64,000 nt of DNA, from positions 42,575,063 to 42,639,062 of the forward strand of contig OZ017795.1 in the NCBI GenBank assembly GCA_963969395.1, given 5' to 3'. The first letter of the stretch is position 1; every line of letters begins with the position of its first letter. This DNA is from Pseudoscleropodium purum (lineage: Eukaryota > Streptophyta > Bryopsida > Hypnales > Brachytheciaceae). The notes beneath the pieces are model-generated. The model did not search any database. It saw only the letters and a list, made by a program, of their open reading frames with translations, and was not told the origin of the DNA. Positions 1 through 12,077 of the stretch are shown piece after piece. Made by a program: the position numbers and the translations under genes.

Positions 1-3000
1 GGATGTAGGTTTTGTAAAGCAATATTGTGAAGGAAAGATTAGATTAGTTTTGTTTTGTTTAGTGCGTCTTCTTTTTGTTGCATACAACAAAGGTTTATTG
101 CACATAATTTTCTTGTTCAAGAACTTATGAGGTCTTTGAATAATTACTTATAGATTTGTCATGTTTGGTGCTTTTCATTTGTCCTCGTGTTGATGGGTGG
201 ATCTTAACACATAGACTACAAATTCTACAACTATAGTTTGTTTGTATTCTTGTTTTCTAACATAACTAGAATTTGTTTTAAAGAAGTATTTGTGTTTGCT
301 ACTCTTTAATCCATGCTTAAGATTATGGACTGGATTACATAATTGCATTCTAGTATTTCATTTGTATGTGTAGGTAATTTGATTTCGGTACCACAAAAAA
401 AACCTCCAAATACAAAAGGTTTTTATTAATATTATATATTTTGCCTTTAAAGAACCTACTCCCCTATTAATTAGAGCCTTTTGGAAATTTTTATAAATAT
501 AGAGGGCCTTAAAATCCCATGCCTAAAAGTAATATCCCTCATTAATGGCCCTTTGCATGCATGTGGGTTCAAGAAAAACATCAACAATGCACTCTCTTAA
601 CACTAAACTTGTTTGTTTTAGCCCTTGAGCACTCAAAGGCCAAAATTTGGCTTCTCCATTTTGAAAAACATTCTTGTTTGACTATTATAATCTTTTGAGT
701 AGTATGGTCAAAAGACATGTCCTTTTTTCTATACCTCCAAGTCTCTCTTGACTACCAATTGGTATGGTTGGATTATGTGGATCTCTTCTTAGGGGAAAGC
801 TTAAGTGGATTGAAGTCGAAAAGGTATGGATTTCATTAAATTTGCTCTAAGGGCTTAGGGATTAAGGGGGATCATTGATGGGTTACATTTTACAATTTGC
901 ACCTTCTTTTGACAAAGAAATTTTTGGACTAATAAAAATACAAAACAATGATTCGAGCCAACAAGGATATAAATTGATGAATCTTTATGATTAAACATTA
1001 CCTTCTCTTTGGATCAAGTGGTAATGTTGCTTTTAAGAAAAGACTTTTTCAAACTTGCTTCAATAGATCTTCAAATAATTTTATCAAAGACAAGCTTCAC
1101 ACGCAAGTGGGGGTGCATATTGAATAAAATAATTAGAAAGACTAAATCAACAAGACCAATAAATCAAAAAGTCAAGTTTCATATTGACTATATTAGAAAG
1201 ACTTAATCAATGACACCTATAAAATCAAAAAGCTAAGCTACAACAATTACTAAATTGGCAACTAAGCCTTTCACACCAAAAAAATCAAGAAGCCACAAGC
1301 TACACTAAAGGCTACATCAACAAACCTAACTCTATTGGACAAAAAAAAATCAAGAAGCCTAGATATAAGTAAAAGCTACATATTAAATAAAACTAAACAC
1401 TTTCAAAAAGATAAAAGCACAAGGTCACTAAGCAATACTTCATCAATAAAATTAAGTCTCTTAGATCAATAGGTTAACAAACAATTATAAAGAATTGAAA
1501 TGGACTATGGAAAGCTCACATTTGCATAATGAAAGATCCCAAAACCAAGACAATTATAAAAAATAGATATAAATTTGAAAATACATACATGGTTGACAAA
1601 TATAAATTCCCATTTTTTTGTCACTTGAAGAGTTGAAGCATAAATAGCATAAGCATCTCTACAAGTAGGATGACATTCTTGTCTTTGAATTAAACCTTTC
1701 TGTGTATTTTTTTCTATCAACAAGCCTTTGAAGACAAATCACTTTTTGAAGGAGTTCTGAGCCTAATTTTCCAAATGTAAATTCTTCTTGCAAACCTCCC
1801 AATACAACTTTTGGCATCTCTTTGGTATAGAATTTGTAAAATTAAGCAAAAAAATCAACATTAGTTGGCTCAATTATGTCAATCCTATCCACAAATTCAA
1901 AAAAATCAATAGAAGATGGTGCAAAGGCTTTTAGGATGACATCATCATCAATGATGTCAAAGAAATGAATGCAAGAATCATTGCTACCAATAAATTGAAC
2001 TTGGAAAAAGCATGAGTATGATCTAAAGACCACAAGGTAGTGTCAATAGCACGGGGAACAAGAAAGATCTCACTACACTATTTGAAGCATCAATGGATGC
2101 TCCATGATTAAGGACAATAAGACTTAGAACAATGGAGACAATATTCACATTCCTTGAAATAACATGCCATTGATAGGATTGACACTATAGACAATTGTAG
2201 GATCAAGTTGTAGCTTGAGACCAAATAGGACATCTTGGGCAATCACAATATGATTCACTGTTAACAAAAATAGTAGCATCATCTCCAAAACCATCAAAAG
2301 ACGAAGCTCTTACCTTCTTAGAGGGTGGGAGACAATTGATAGCTCAAAGGAGACATAAAAAGGGATTAAGAAACTAATATAAAGTGAAATATGTCACCAC
2401 AAAATACTACAAAAATCCACATTTTAGGTAAAGAGCACTAATTTTTTTTAAATGGATTTTAAGTGATGTTCAATGCAAAAAATCCATGTTTTTATGTCAA
2501 CATTGATGTTATAATGACCTTTTTGTTGATATAAAAATATAGATTTGTTGCATTGGACATCACCTAAAATTTGTTTAAAAAAATTAAGGCTTGTTATTTT
2601 AAACATAGTTTTTAAAAGTGAAAATAACAATCATGTAGTGGTCATGGCCATAGCAAAATTAGAAACTACAATACCATAGAAATATAATACCAATAAAAAG
2701 AATTATCTAAAGAAGTTTGTAAATTTATGCATGAAAAATAGATTAGAATATTTACTTACTACCTAGATGAAACAAACAAGAGAAAAATCTCTAAGGTAAG
2801 CAAGTAAAATTGAAAATCAAGCAACAAGGAAGATGAACAAAAATTGAGCCATTAAAAATTGAATAGACAAGTAAACAAGAATCAAAGAGCAACTAGCACA
2901 AGAAGAGAAAGAAAATGAGGGTACAATATTACCTATGTATTTTATACCTTTATACATGTAAAAAAGCTTGTCCACACATTCAAAAGTTGTTGCCAACTAG

Positions 3001-6000
3001 GGTCTTCATTCTACAACATAGGTCTCATTGTACTAATTCATTCCATATATAAACAATTCATATAAGAGAATAATGACATGTCAAAATTTTTAAAATAACA
3101 AGCTTTACAATAATGCAATTAGAAAATAGGTGAGGAATCATTTAACAACTAGAATTGAACCTTGATGAACCTCAAACCTTTACAAATGTGCTTAAAAGAA
3201 AAAGAATTTTTGCAACTTTCTTTAGGATGTTACTCCACATGCTTAACGTCAGCTAAAGCCCTAGCCTTTGGGCCTCTTTTTATTTGACAAACCCAAATTT
3301 TTCCTCTAGAATTGAGTCTAACAATCCTCTTTTTGGTCTTAATATAAACCCAAAAGAGATTATAGCAGGTCTTTTTTCATTTTTTATAAAGTGCTAAAGT
3401 GGCAATATTAAATGTTATAGAGGTGCTCCAAATTCAACATTCATCTATATATTGGATAGAAAATATCATAGTAGTACATATTTCATATCCATAATTCTAT
3501 TTTCATTCACAATTTGGCGATTTCATCTAATTTTTTTTAATTTGAATTTTTCTAGCAAAAAACTTTACAATTTGTTGTGGTTTTTTAGCCAAATTATTTT
3601 TTTGGATACAATTTGGCACTAGAAAGCTAAAAAAAAGTCTTGTACTATAGCCATTTCATATCTATTTAATATTCGATTTGATATTTTCAACCACAAGATC
3701 AATTAAATAGACAAAATCTATGGTTCTAGCTCATCATGGTCCCCTAGAAATTTGTTAGGCCTACCTCAAAGAAGTGGTCAAGAAAAAACTTTTAGAAACT
3801 AGCACAATATATGATCTTCTATTTTAACTATGTAGGATTCTAAGTGAACTTTTCATCCATGAAAATGGCATGGGCCTTAGCCATTGATAGTGTAAATCCA
3901 ACTTGGGCCATGCTTATGTCTTCAACAATCACTAATTTGATAATTCAAGAGGGCAAGGGGGCCCTTAGTTCGACCTTGGTGTAAACCAACCCTAAGTTTA
4001 AACCTCCAAAAGATTGGAGGTGACGCAGAGGTGGAGTGAACATAGCTCTTGTTTTTTTGAACTAGCTATTGTAACAAACATTATTCCTCATTTGTATAGA
4101 ATAATTTGATGATTGCCATTGTTGAAATGAAAGAAGACATGTGTAGCTTTTCTACAAAAAAAGATTGACAAAATTGCCCAATTTTTGAGAAAATGCCACC
4201 ATCAACAAAATTGATGAAAGATGTTTGGTTGGGAAGTACTCTATATGTATGTTGCAATTAGAATGCTCGAAAGTGCTCTTAAAACTTTAATTTTTTCCCC
4301 ATGGTATATGTCATCATAATTTTGATGTGTAATTTTCTTCACATCATTTTGAGGTGTAGAAAAAAAATATGAGGATGTTAGTGATGGCCTTGAGCACAAT
4401 CTCCATTTCTAAAAATTCACCAAAGATTGCATAGTCAATCATTTCTTGATCAAATTGCATAAACCCCTAAGGTCCCAAGGCCATTTTTTTTGGGTCAAAA
4501 ACCATTCAAAACTGCCATTTTTGTTGCGTTCACCCAAGAAAACAAAAAAAATCATCTTTTTTAGAATCTAACCATAGGATTTTGTACTTTTCTTGTCTTC
4601 ACTCATGTGGTAAAAATTTCATGAAGTTTAACCATATAGATTGAAAGATATTAGCATTCAAATTTGAAAAAAAAATTTTTTTTGAACATTGGCTTGCAAT
4701 TTCAGGTGACTTTGATTGCCAATTGTGGAATTTTTTTGCACTACAAACTTTGAATTAAAAATTTTTATGCCAAAGAATTGAATGGAAAGTTTAGAAAAAA
4801 AAATTGAAAAAAAACACACTTGATTTTCATTCTTTAAAAAAATGTGAAATAGAAGTAAGTCTAAAATTGAAATAAAAACTAAATCGTTAATAGCTCCAAG
4901 ATGGAATTGAAAGACAATAATCCCAATGGTGAGATTGTTTTGGCAAGCAAAAAAAGAATTCTCAAAAAAAAAATTGTGGAAAATTGTGAAAATTGCATTC
5001 AAAAATGAATTCAACAAGTTATTTTTTCAAGAAGATGCCGAAAATTGTCCCCAAAATAAGATTGTCCTTAATTTTCTCATTATTAGTCCAAATAGAACAA
5101 ATCAAAGCTTCACATGTAGACAAAAATATAAAATTTTAGGGAGAAATAAAATTAGAATTTCTTTTGATTTTTTGCGATTTTTTTTTGTTGCTTGCCAAGT
5201 TCAATTTTAGGCTTTTTGTGGTATAACTTTTGCTATCAGGTACCAATTGAAATAAAAATTATATTCCCACATAGCTAATCAATTTTCCTAATTTACAAGA
5301 AAGTTTCAAAACAATTCACCAAAAATTGAGGTCATAGAAACCTACCAAAAATTTGATTTGTCCCTTGAGGGGACAATGAGACTTTAACCCTAAAATGACC
5401 CTAAGGACATAATGTATCCTCCAACTTTTTTCAAAGTTGAATAATGAAGAATGTGCATTGAATTAGAATTTTTTTTAACTATGCAATTATAGAGGTTCAA
5501 GTACTGAAGAAGTAGAAACTTGTAGGGTCATAAGCTGACGTGTCCTTCATTTTCCATTGCCACATCACCAAGGCAAGGTTCAAAAATTTGGAGGAAAACT
5601 GCCCTACCACTTTGGATGAGCCAACCGGGTGAATGAGGGCAACCCAGTAAAAGACCATAGTACGACAAGAATTTGTCCTTGGGGACATAGTTATTTCCGC
5701 CATAGAAAATCCTATTCTTTTGTACTCTTGACTTGCTCATTAGGAATAGAGAATTTAGAAACAATATAAGTTAATGTAGGATTGGTGAAGACACCCACAC
5801 CGGCCCACACTGCCAATGTCTGTATTCGACAGTTCATCTCTGGCCCACTGTTTTTTTATTTGCCACGTTTGTTCCCGCCAAGTCCACCCTTTATTTCATT
5901 GGGTTGCTTGTAGACTTCCTTGTAGAATGAGCTTGTAGTCGAATGCACCATTGGATTTGATCCAAAATTGGGTTAAAAACTTTCTAAACGCAACCTTTAC

Positions 6001-7140
6001 ATGTACACTACTCGGATCATCTTATTTTACTCCCCATTTTTTTCAATACATGAAAGATTGTTGTATGCATGACATGACACTGCCAGACACCCTCAAGTTT
6101 AGCCTTATTGTGACATGTGGGTCTTGTCTATTCCACACTTTTGGGGGGTTCCTTAGGCTTTCCATCTTGTCAGCTACTTGCTAAAACAAGTGGCATGTCG
6201 ATCCAATAAGTATTCCACCAATAGCACCCATTCAAATTTCCGAAACCTCAACAAAAACTGAACTTTAGCACCTATGCCTTGAGACAATCAAATCAATCTG
6301 ACTCACTTTGATTCATAATTTTGGGCCATCAAAATTTGCAGCATGATCCTTGAAGAGTCAATGAGCATTCGATATGGTTACATATTTACCAAAGTCACAC
6401 AACTAATTAAGAAAATTCAAACTCTGTAGGCTTCTCTTAGAATGCTCAAAAGTTTCGGAAATCCTAGGGTCATTCTAGGGTTAAGGGTTAACGAATGATT
6501 TGGAAAAAATCATTTAGAGTCTCTTTATTATTCATAGATTGCTAGCAAGGTTTGTATTTTGCAATTTCTGCAAAATAATGTAGTTACAGAAAGAAGAAGC
6601 CAGTTGGTGGCCTTATGATCCTTTTCCAAATTTGATGATTCAAGAAAAACTGTTATAAAGTGCTATTTGGAAGAATATTTTGGAATTGATGTACAAATGA
6701 AAGTTGTAGATTTTGAATTGTAGATTCTATCCATATGGTTAGATTCACTAGTGCTATCACCAATATTTTTCTATAAATTTTGAAAGGGGAATTTCAAAAT
6801 TCCTTCTAAATTCAATGACAAGCAAACTATTATCATTTTTTGAGTAAAACTTGTTGGAACAGATTTGAAATGAGGTTATCTTGATATGGTGATTTTTTGA
6901 AATTTTTGTGTTCATTACATCTAAGACCTCATTTTTGCTAATCTGGTTTTGAACTGAGTCAATGCAATTTGACTACTTGACATACTTCTGCATTTGTAAT
7001 TTAAGAAAAATTAGTATTCTAATAACACCAAATCCAACCATTAGATAAGACAAGAACTTAATAGAGTATCACCAAAAATTAGGATGACTTTCATCCAAGC
7101 AGGAATGAGACAGAAACAAGAACTTCAATCTGTTCATCGT
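1..7140. other. AT-rich intergenic region, no gene recognised
   Basis: Long AT-rich stretch with many homopolymer runs and few CpG. The open frames are all short (under about 120 codons), low in complexity and match no family I recognise. The only structured feature I see is the long inverted repeat at 2438-2588, listed separately. Around 1080-1420 there are loose repetitions of an A-rich phrase ending in a 'tcaagaagc'-like motif, too diverged to define a unit. At 5500-5770 the minus strand has two overlapping short frames with somewhat higher complexity that may be a decayed transposon fragment, but I could not assign them. Confidence 0.6.
2438..2588. repeat. Long imperfect inverted repeat (MITE or hairpin-RNA-like)
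   Basis: The left arm (about 2438-2502) and the reverse complement of the right arm (about 2525-2588) match at roughly 85% over about 65 bp, separated by a loop of about 22 bp. Shared blocks include 'gtgatgt-ccaatgcaa' and 'tttttat-tcaaca'. The arms are too long and too interrupted to be a terminator-type stem. The structure fits a fold-back MITE or a young hairpin-RNA locus. No clear target-site duplication is visible. Confidence 0.6.
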
Positions 7141-7530
7141 CCAAAAAATGGGCGTCGGAGCGCTCCAGGGTTAAGAGCGAGGGGCTGCTCAGATTAAGCT
7201 TGATCTTAAATTCTTAATCTCCCCTCCTCCGTCTGTTCCGTTCCAAGTTCCGAAGTTCCAGGCTTCCTGCGCAGTGCCCGCCCGCCCATTCTCGGACAAG
7301 CTGAAGCAAGCTGCCCCTCGCGAACTGAGCGAGGCTCGACGACGATGGCAGGGCTTGTGCAGTCTCGCCCAGCGATGGAGCGTTGCTGTTGCGCTTCAGC
7401 TTCCATCGGAGGCCACTAACTCAGGAATGGTGCTCCCGGCTTTCGTAGGGAAGGGTCCGTCCCCGACGAAGAAGGTGGTAACAAGGTCCGACGCACGAGC
7501 AGTTGCACGGGAAGGGGGTCGAGGCTGGAG
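7141..7530 (+). other. GC-rich 5' leader / promoter-proximal region of PDV2
   Basis: Composition changes sharply from AT-rich spacer to GC- and CpG-rich sequence about 390 bp before the PDV2 start codon and stays so through exon 1. This is typical of a transcribed 5' leader of a housekeeping gene. I see no convincing TATA box at a sensible distance, so the transcription start is not placed. Open frames on both strands here (for example 7274-7558 + and 7206-7406 -) are by-products of high GC. Confidence 0.45.
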
Positions 7531-10056
7531 ATGGAGCCCGATGACATCGGCGTCGTGATGACCCGCGCCAGTGAGCTGCACGCCAGCATTTGCGATGCCA
7601 TTGATCGAGTGGCGCAGTCGCGAGTTGTAGGGAACGGCTCGTCGTCGCTGCACAGCTTCGGCGAGGAGGAGGAGCAGCAGCAGCAGCACGAGCACGAGGA
7701 GGAGGAGACCCTCGAGGACGCCGCCAGGGGGAGGACCAGCAGCTCCACGGAGGAGGAGGTGCGCAGCTTGGAGGGCATCCGGGAGGCGCTGGAGGTGCTG
7801 GAGACGCAGCTGGAGTCGCTTCAGGTGCTTGCCATCGGCCCTTGAGATTGGGGTGGGGAGTTTTAGGGTTTCGTCATGGTAGACTTCATTTTGATTCGGG
7901 GCATTGGGTTGGCAACGTTGTTGCGATTTCAGAGTGCAGAGGAGGTCGACATTTCGAGGGGTCAATAGGCTTCGGATTTGTATCTCACGACCAATTGGAA
8001 GGAGTAGGCATCAATGGAAACGTTGGTCCGTTGCTCCCTCTGGATCCTGGAACCTCTGAAGGGCTTAGGATTGTCAGCTCTGTTATTCTCACTTTCTGTG
8101 CCTGTCTCGTTTCTTACCCGTGACATTACAGTCTCCGCAGTCTTGGTGGTCACGCTCTGTCTTGACTGGAGGATCTCGGAAGAATAGAAGGAATTAGATA
8201 CTTCAGTGCGAGTCGGTGCAAATTTGAGCCTGCGGTTGGCTAAGATATTGCAAAAGTCGAAGTTAGTTTAGGTTGAAATTCCTAAACCGCTTCCATTAGG
8301 TTCCGCATTTGGATCTCGCATCCAATTGTAGGAGGAGCCATCGATTTAGACGTCTGTTGTTTTCTCCGAATTCTGGAATCTCGGAAGATCAATTGTTTGC
8401 TTTGTGAATCTCCCTATTTGTGCCATGCTGTGGTGTAGCGTCGCAGTCTTGTTACATTGCATTATCCGCATTCTTGGTAGTCACGCTCTATCTTGACTTT
8501 AGGTTTGCAATTTGGGAAGGAATTGTATAATCAAATATCTTTATTATGAACTCCTCTGAAATGACATTCTAGATGAGAGTTTTTCTACAAGTCATGAATT
8601 TCGCCCTTCATTTTGCTCTTTTCTGGAATGACATCGCATGCACTGTAGTCACATTGAGTTGTGTTCTTCCTGAATATCTCCCTATGTTGCACTCTTGTCA
8701 CATGGAGTTGTCTTTTTTCTATATTGAGGCTTGATCCCACCCATTCAACTTTGAGTTGTCGTGATTGCATGTGCACAAACCACATCGAGTTCTCTTCTCT
8801 AAATTGAGGGTTTGGTTCCACCGCAAGCACTTAGAGCTGGAAAATGGGTTCTCTTTATGGCTTGGGGATGCATAGATGGGACCAAAACCTCAATTTAGGG
8901 AGAGGACAATTCAAGTTTTGCTTGTTGTCAGTTCAAAAATAAGAAACATAACAAACTGCAATCTAGGATAAGAATTGAAATTGGGGCTAAATGAAAGACG
9001 TTGTCTCATGACTTATTGGATAACTCTAGTATCCTGCGCAGTTACCCCTCTATCACTTGGCAAGTGTGCCACATGTGTGCTTGTCACACATTCAATCTAT
9101 TTCACAGTGAAAAAGTGAAATAATTTGAACCTCAGTTGGTAAGATTGAAGGGGTTTCGAGTGTAGTTGGAATTGGCTTGTATGGCGCCTCCTTGCCCTCA
9201 ATGTCACACTGATTAGGTTTTGAGCTGTTACCATTTGAGTAGCGTCTAATGCGAGGATGAGGTGTTCATGCTCTCGCATGCATGGTGTGGAAACATCAAG
9301 GAGTCGCATAGATTTGCTTCTAGATATCTTACCGTGTGTTCTTGCCGCTTGCAGTCTGTGCAACAGCAACAGCGGTTTCGGAAGGACGCAGCACTAGCCG
9401 AGCTCGAAGAAAGCAGGAGGGTGCTGCTGCTACGGTTGAAAGAGCACGATGGCCGGGAAATGCAGGTGGTGGAGGAAGCCATGACGTTTGCAGGAGAGCC
9501 CGTCAAGAAGACGGACGACCTGCCCTTGCCGCCCTACCTCCACCCGGTCTCGCCCTCCCTTTACTGCGAGTCGCCGGTCTTCCGATCTGTCAAGCCAAGC
9601 CTGGCCAAGCAGCTGGATGACCGATGCGCCTTCAACAGCAGCCTCTTCCTTGTGGACGAAACAGCCTCTGAAACCGAAATTGCCAATTCCACGGTGAACC
9701 CCGTGGCCACCGAGCAAGCAACCAGTCCACCTTCTGGCGGATTCTCCAGGGCGTTCACCGGCATGCTCAGCTTCACAGGGAAGACTTTGTTAGTGGTAGT
9801 GTCTGTCGTAGCCTACTTGGCAGTTTCTGAATTCAACCTGAATGGTCGAAAGTCTCCGAAGCCCAAGCCTTCACCAACACCAGTGGAGGCAAAGCCACCA
9901 GAGCCCAAGCCGAAGGCAATGCCAGTTCTGGAGTGTCCAGCAGGTTACAAGCGGATAGAAGACGAAGGGATAGTGAAATGCATAGTCAAGGAGCGCGTGG
10001 AGCTTCCTTTTCCTCGGGGACTCAGGACTCCGGATGTTTTGCACGGTCGTGGGTAA
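7531..10056 (+). CDS. PDV2: Plastid division protein PDV2
   Basis: Two exons, 7531-7824 and 9355-10056, give a 331-residue protein; Arabidopsis PDV2 is a little over 300. The family sits in the chloroplast outer envelope, recruits the dynamin-like protein ARC5/DRP5B from the cytosol and binds ARC6 in the intermembrane space. Exon 1 has the family's opening (Met, acidic residues, then a short helix), a Glu/Gln-rich low-complexity stretch (about residues 45-65) and the start of a coiled coil that continues across the junction into a Gln-rich run. Exon 2 carries the FAGE-type motif, a single membrane segment at about residues 241-259, a Pro/Lys-rich spacer, and the C-terminal 'ECPAG...CIVKERVELPF' block. 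It ends in Gly, the residue known to matter for ARC6 binding in Arabidopsis. The donor GTGCTT is weak, but reading frame and homology fix it; reading on without splicing gives a stop within eight codons. Confidence 0.93.
7968..8504. repeat. Diverged tandem duplication inside the PDV2 intron
   Basis: A block of about 205 bp (about 7968-8172) recurs at about 8300-8504, offset by about 332 bp. Matching landmarks are the 'atctc-c--ccaattg-aggag' phrase (near 7981 and 8313), 'ctggaa-ctc-gaag' (near 8047 and 8375) and 'cttggt-gtcacgctct-tcttgact' (near 8140 and 8474). Spacing between landmarks is preserved, so this is one duplicated unit and not chance. It lies wholly in the intron and does not affect the protein. 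Confidence 0.6.
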
Positions 10057-11841
10057 CACACAGCACTGGCATGTACGTCCATTTGTCGATCTTGGGAGCA
10101 TCCACTGTAGTATACCAATCTGTACCTCTGACTGACAACCATTCTTGAAGATGTAGCACAGATGTGGGTATCTGTTCTTTCTTTCATCCGTTGGAGGCTT
10201 GTGACCTGCTCACCCCAGCCAGCCTTATATAGAGTGAGTTATTGTTTGATGCGGCTTTACTGTTGTAGTAGCTCTAGGGGGTGGATTTTCCCACATTTGG
10301 CAAGGAGCAGGAATGTTGTATTTATGCGTAACTTGCGATTGCATGAACACTTTTAGTTTGGGTTTTGCTACAGACGTTTGAAAGTCAGCTTCTTTCTGCT
10401 TCCATGCATCACAGCTAGGCTGCAGTAGTCACGTTATTCATTCCTCTGTCTTTGAGTGGTTTCCATTACTAGATTGGTTTTGTGGGGTCGTTTTGGTTCT
10501 GTTTTTGAGAGGATTCCAATGCAGCAAAAATATGTATGATCTGGGTATCATTTGAATTATTAATGAATTTTTGAAATCTGTAGTAAGTTCCCATTTATGA
10601 GCCTCAAGTGTCCTCGGGGAGCTATGAATAAGCTTATTACATCTATGTTGTACAGTATCTCATGAGACTGATGAAAGCACTGGAAGTAATTACTGGGCCT
10701 ATTGCCTCGGGGTCCAAAATTGACCTTAGCTGTAGTAATGGCATTCATTGTAAAAATGTACAACTTGAAGATTTCTGAAATGTGATCATTATAAGATTTT
10801 GAAATCTGAATTAATAGAAAACTTTGGAATGTATGAAAGCAAGTTGAATTTTGTATTCATAGTAGATTTTGCTGATTGATTGATCATTTTTTGATGAAAT
10901 ATCATTTCATCATTTTTTACATCAATTTTTTGATGAAATATCATAGATATCTTCGAAACCTCTGAATTCATTAAAAAAATTGGTTCTAAAATTTCCTAAA
11001 TCTATAAAAATCCCTAGAGTTCATTATATAATTCTAAATCTATAGAAATTGTTTCTAAGTCTAGTAAACACTTTTGAATCTATGAAATTAGTTCGAATTT
11101 ATGTAAGAAACCTTATTGTGTATACAAATATATCTACTTTCAAATATAATTACATTTATCACACAATATCTGAATCTAGAGTAAAATCTAAAAAGTCAAT
11201 TACACTTGAAATTGCATCCAACAATGTCATGTTTAGTTAGTACATGCAAATAACTTTCAAAAAATAAAATTGACTTATCAATAATGTCAAGGTGTTCTAT
11301 GAAATAATGTTTTACAAGAAGTTGACAAGAATCCACATAAGCCCATGACAACAAGTAAATGAATAACACCAATGTTTACTTGAAAATGGTCAAATTGTGA
11401 AGTTCAACACACTTGCAGAATCTTGTATAGAATGAAGCTAGAACCACAATTTTGGCCTTGCTCTATTAGATTCATATAGAAATTCCAAGTGGATTTTTTT
11501 TAATTTAGTAGTGAATTCATTTAAGACATGCAAGACAACAAAATGTTGCCAAATCAAATCTACATTGTAATCCTATGAAAACATTATTACCTAGACTTCT
11601 AGGAGATTGAAGAACAAAATCAAGCAGAAGTGTATTGGCAATTAAACTGCAAATTAAAAAAATATGCCTACATTTGTAAAATACTAAACCATACCAATAT
11701 TCTCAACTACAATTACAAAATAAGATTTCTAATAATCATACATACAAGCAAAAACCTTAAAAATGTACTATTATAGAGTAAATTGTAAGTGTAATAACAT
11801 TAATCAAGGAATGAACATAGAGAAACAAAGTTGAAAGATAA

Positions 11842-12077
11842 GCAAACATTCTAACCTTTAAGAGACCATATGAGGTCTTCAAAGAGAGCAAACATTCTAA
11901 TCTTCAAGTGAAAACATGGAGTCTTCACTAATAACAAGCCTTTAAAGCTTCAAGAAAACATAGAATCATCAAATAGAGCAAGGTTAGTATTCCAGCCTTT
12001 AAGATTAAATATGGAGTCTTCACTAAGAACAAGCATTCTAACCTTTTAGAGAACATATGGAGTCTTTAGAGAAAGCA
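11842..12077. repeat. Diverged 45-50 bp tandem repeat, about five units
   Basis: Five consecutive units share the pattern 'acattctaacctttaagag...catatggagtcttcaaagag'. Units start near 11842, 11888, 11935, 11980 and 12028. Unit length varies from 45 to 50 bp and identity is moderate, so this is an old minisatellite-like array. Confidence 0.6.

Noticed and set aside
5497..5764. Overlapping minus-strand frames that look less random than their surroundings
   Set aside because: No recognisable domain, no supporting exons nearby; kept only as a remark on the spacer.
7396..7965. 189-codon minus-strand frame, Leu-rich
   Set aside because: Antisense to the Glu/Gln repeat of PDV2 exon 1; the poly-Leu is simply the complement of GAG/CAG repeats.
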